Assembly: GCA_028583405.1 (NCBI GenBank)
Contig: CM053243.1
Span: forward strand, 21,183,550 to 21,247,549
Reading direction: 5' to 3'
DNA from: Pogonophryne albipinna
Taxonomy: Eukaryota > Chordata > Actinopteri > Perciformes > Artedidraconidae
Length of the DNA: 64,000 bases
Shown one piece after another: positions 62,201 to 64,000 of this stretch. The notes under the pieces are model-generated. The model had not been told where the DNA came from. It saw only the letters and a program-made list of their open reading frames with translations, and did no database searches. Made by a program: the position numbers and the translations under genes. Numbering within the stretch: the first letter of the stretch is position 1; every line of letters starts with the position of its first letter.

Positions 62201-64000
62201 GTGATAGAGTAATGAACTGTGATTAATACAAACACATCATGTGGTCTATTCCACAGAAAAATAGTGACAGATGTATTTATCCACTTGTCAGTTCTGATAG
62301 ATGGCGCCTCTGTCATGAGTTTGCAGTTAGAGGCAGATACCATCAGTGGCCATTAAAAGAAAATGTCTTGTTTTGACGTTTCCCTCACATATTGCTCAGG
62401 GACATTTAGGGAAAGATGTTAGCAATGCATTATTCCCACAATGGATCTATTGGTCAGGACAGACTGCTCTGTCTTGTGGACAGCCACACAAATAAATATA
62501 ACCAGCTGTCTAGTTGGGAGCATTTGTCTCACAGAGGTTTTGCTGATGTCCTTACTGTATGTTGGTTTTAGAAAGTGTCCACCGGGCATCAGAGGACTTA
62601 CAAAGGCATCTAAGTATTAAATACTTGCATGCACATCTCTATACATGTTCTCTCTGTCTTTTCCAACTGCAGCCTTCAATCGTATTACTTTTACATGATT
62701 AGGTACTTTGTTGCAGTAAAACACTTTGTACCAAATCTTTTTAAAAGTCAGACTACAAAGACATAGCATATGGCACTGCAACCAATACTAATTATCCCTG
62801 TAAAGACAGCATTACTCTGGAGACACAAACTATTACATAACAAATGCATTAAGAAATATATATTACCACTATGGGACTGATAGTGTGCAAAGCATTAACA
62901 TATGAAACTAACACACATATTTCGTTACATTTGGCATTTTATTATTACTGCAACATAACCATTTGTTGATTATGTAAAAAATATACTTTAATGTGCACTT
63001 ACTGCAGCTACAATGACTGTATATATTACAATTTACACTGTATTTATTTCATTAGTATTATGGCATTGCTCTACTTTAATAATCAATCTAAATGAATCTA
63101 ACTTTTACTATAAAAGTTTTCAAAGACTGATTCCAGCAATTAAAACTCATTAGTACATCGAGTGACAATAGGGCAAAAGGTTGATTACACCTACACAAAA
63201 GCTTCTGGTAAAAGACAAAGCAGACATCATTTAATCATAAAAGGTCAGCAGAACAACGAAGAACCTTTGCCCGTACTCATAATAATGTCCAATTACATTT
63301 TCACTGTTATGAGCAAGATCAAGCCCCGTTTTTAATAGGCTTTTAATCTTTAATCTTCTTCTTGGAAAAAAGCTAGAAAGAGATCACTTCCCCCCACACT
63401 TTATTAGATTACAATTGTCAGTGTGTTTAGCTTTTCAGTTTAAACAAGACCTATATAGTAATCTCAATTTTTAGTGAAGCCAAATCATTGATCAAATTAG
63501 GTCATTAGCGTTTGCTTCATATCCTGTGATCATCTAACCGGTGGAGTTTTTTAAATGAACTATTCATGTCAGAGTTCAGGTTACTGTAACAGACTCTAGG
63601 CTTGTTTAACTGTGCAAATGATTTGTGAACTTTCTCCTGTATTTCCTCTCACATTGCTCTGTATAATCTACAGAATTACACATAGTTATCACACTCCAGT
63701 ACATAAACCTTGGCTCTGCATCAGCCAATCGGATTGCTACGCCCTCACTGTGAGCGGGACAAAAACACGGCTGTTTGTTGTTCTGGTAGAAAGTCTGCAC
63801 ATCTTCTTCTGTCGTGAACTTAAAACAAACCTGTTTCGACTGCAATATGACCAACAAACCTAACCTCCCAGACACACACACAAAAAAAAGCTGAAAGATT
63901 TAGGTCGGTAGAGACTAATGCACCAGCACTCACAATGGTATGGCTTATTTGAAGCAAATGTACTTGCAGGTTTCTTGCCGTTTTGAGTTAGTATCTTCAT
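59286..64000. other. Intergenic DNA, no gene recognised
   Basis: AT-rich throughout. No domain, splice-supported exon or bounded repeat that I can defend. Confidence 0.5.

Noticed and set aside
63606..63881. 91-codon minus-strand frame near the right edge
   Set aside because: No recognisable domain, overlaps an equally long antisense frame, and no splice or promoter evidence.

Overview
This is vertebrate, almost certainly teleost fish, chromosomal DNA. It has spliced genes with GT-AG introns, long (CA)n and (TG)n microsatellites, an L2-type LINE, a Tc1/mariner element with long inverted repeats, many hAT-type elements and short TTAA- or TTA-flanked MITEs. Base composition is AT-rich and coding density is very low. 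I cannot name the species from the sequence.

Left part (1-12.3 kb): the 5' two thirds of DHX38 (PRP16, a DEAH-box splicing helicase) on the minus strand. Fifteen coding exons join in phase into 785 codons, from Met at 11247 to the exon ending at 985. The C-terminal exons lie beyond the left edge. One intron carries a hAT element that was itself entered by an L2 LINE; others hold a TTAA MITE and a short hAT derivative.

Middle-left (14.3-20.3 kb): CYB5B (outer mitochondrial membrane cytochrome b5), complete on the plus strand in five coding exons (157 aa), divergent from DHX38. Three inverted CCAAT boxes lie upstream, and a 1.4 kb hAT element sits in intron 2.

Middle (25.0-27.9 kb): a two-exon class A G-protein-coupled receptor on the minus strand (368 aa) that I cannot assign to a subfamily. 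A degenerate repeat lies in its intron.

28-64 kb: I recognise no confident host gene. The DNA is a mosaic of transposon remains. These include a decayed Ty3/Gypsy integrase region with its LTR, a Harbinger-type MITE with TTA duplications, TTAA MITEs and a 2.4 kb element with another repeat nested in it. There is also a hAT derivative enclosing a long CA tract, a Tc1 copy whose transposase has one visible stop and carries a hAT MITE, and a hAT element with an exact 8-bp duplication and further nested pieces. Two weak exon-like fragments (about 38.9 kb and 52.0 kb) are reported as unresolved.

The three genes do not form a pathway: DHX38 acts in the spliceosome, CYB5B at the mitochondrial outer membrane, and the receptor at the cell surface. 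I found no new multi-gene system. The most informative content is the insertion history, several copies of which can be bounded to the base by target-site duplications, plus a 56-bp perfect palindrome.
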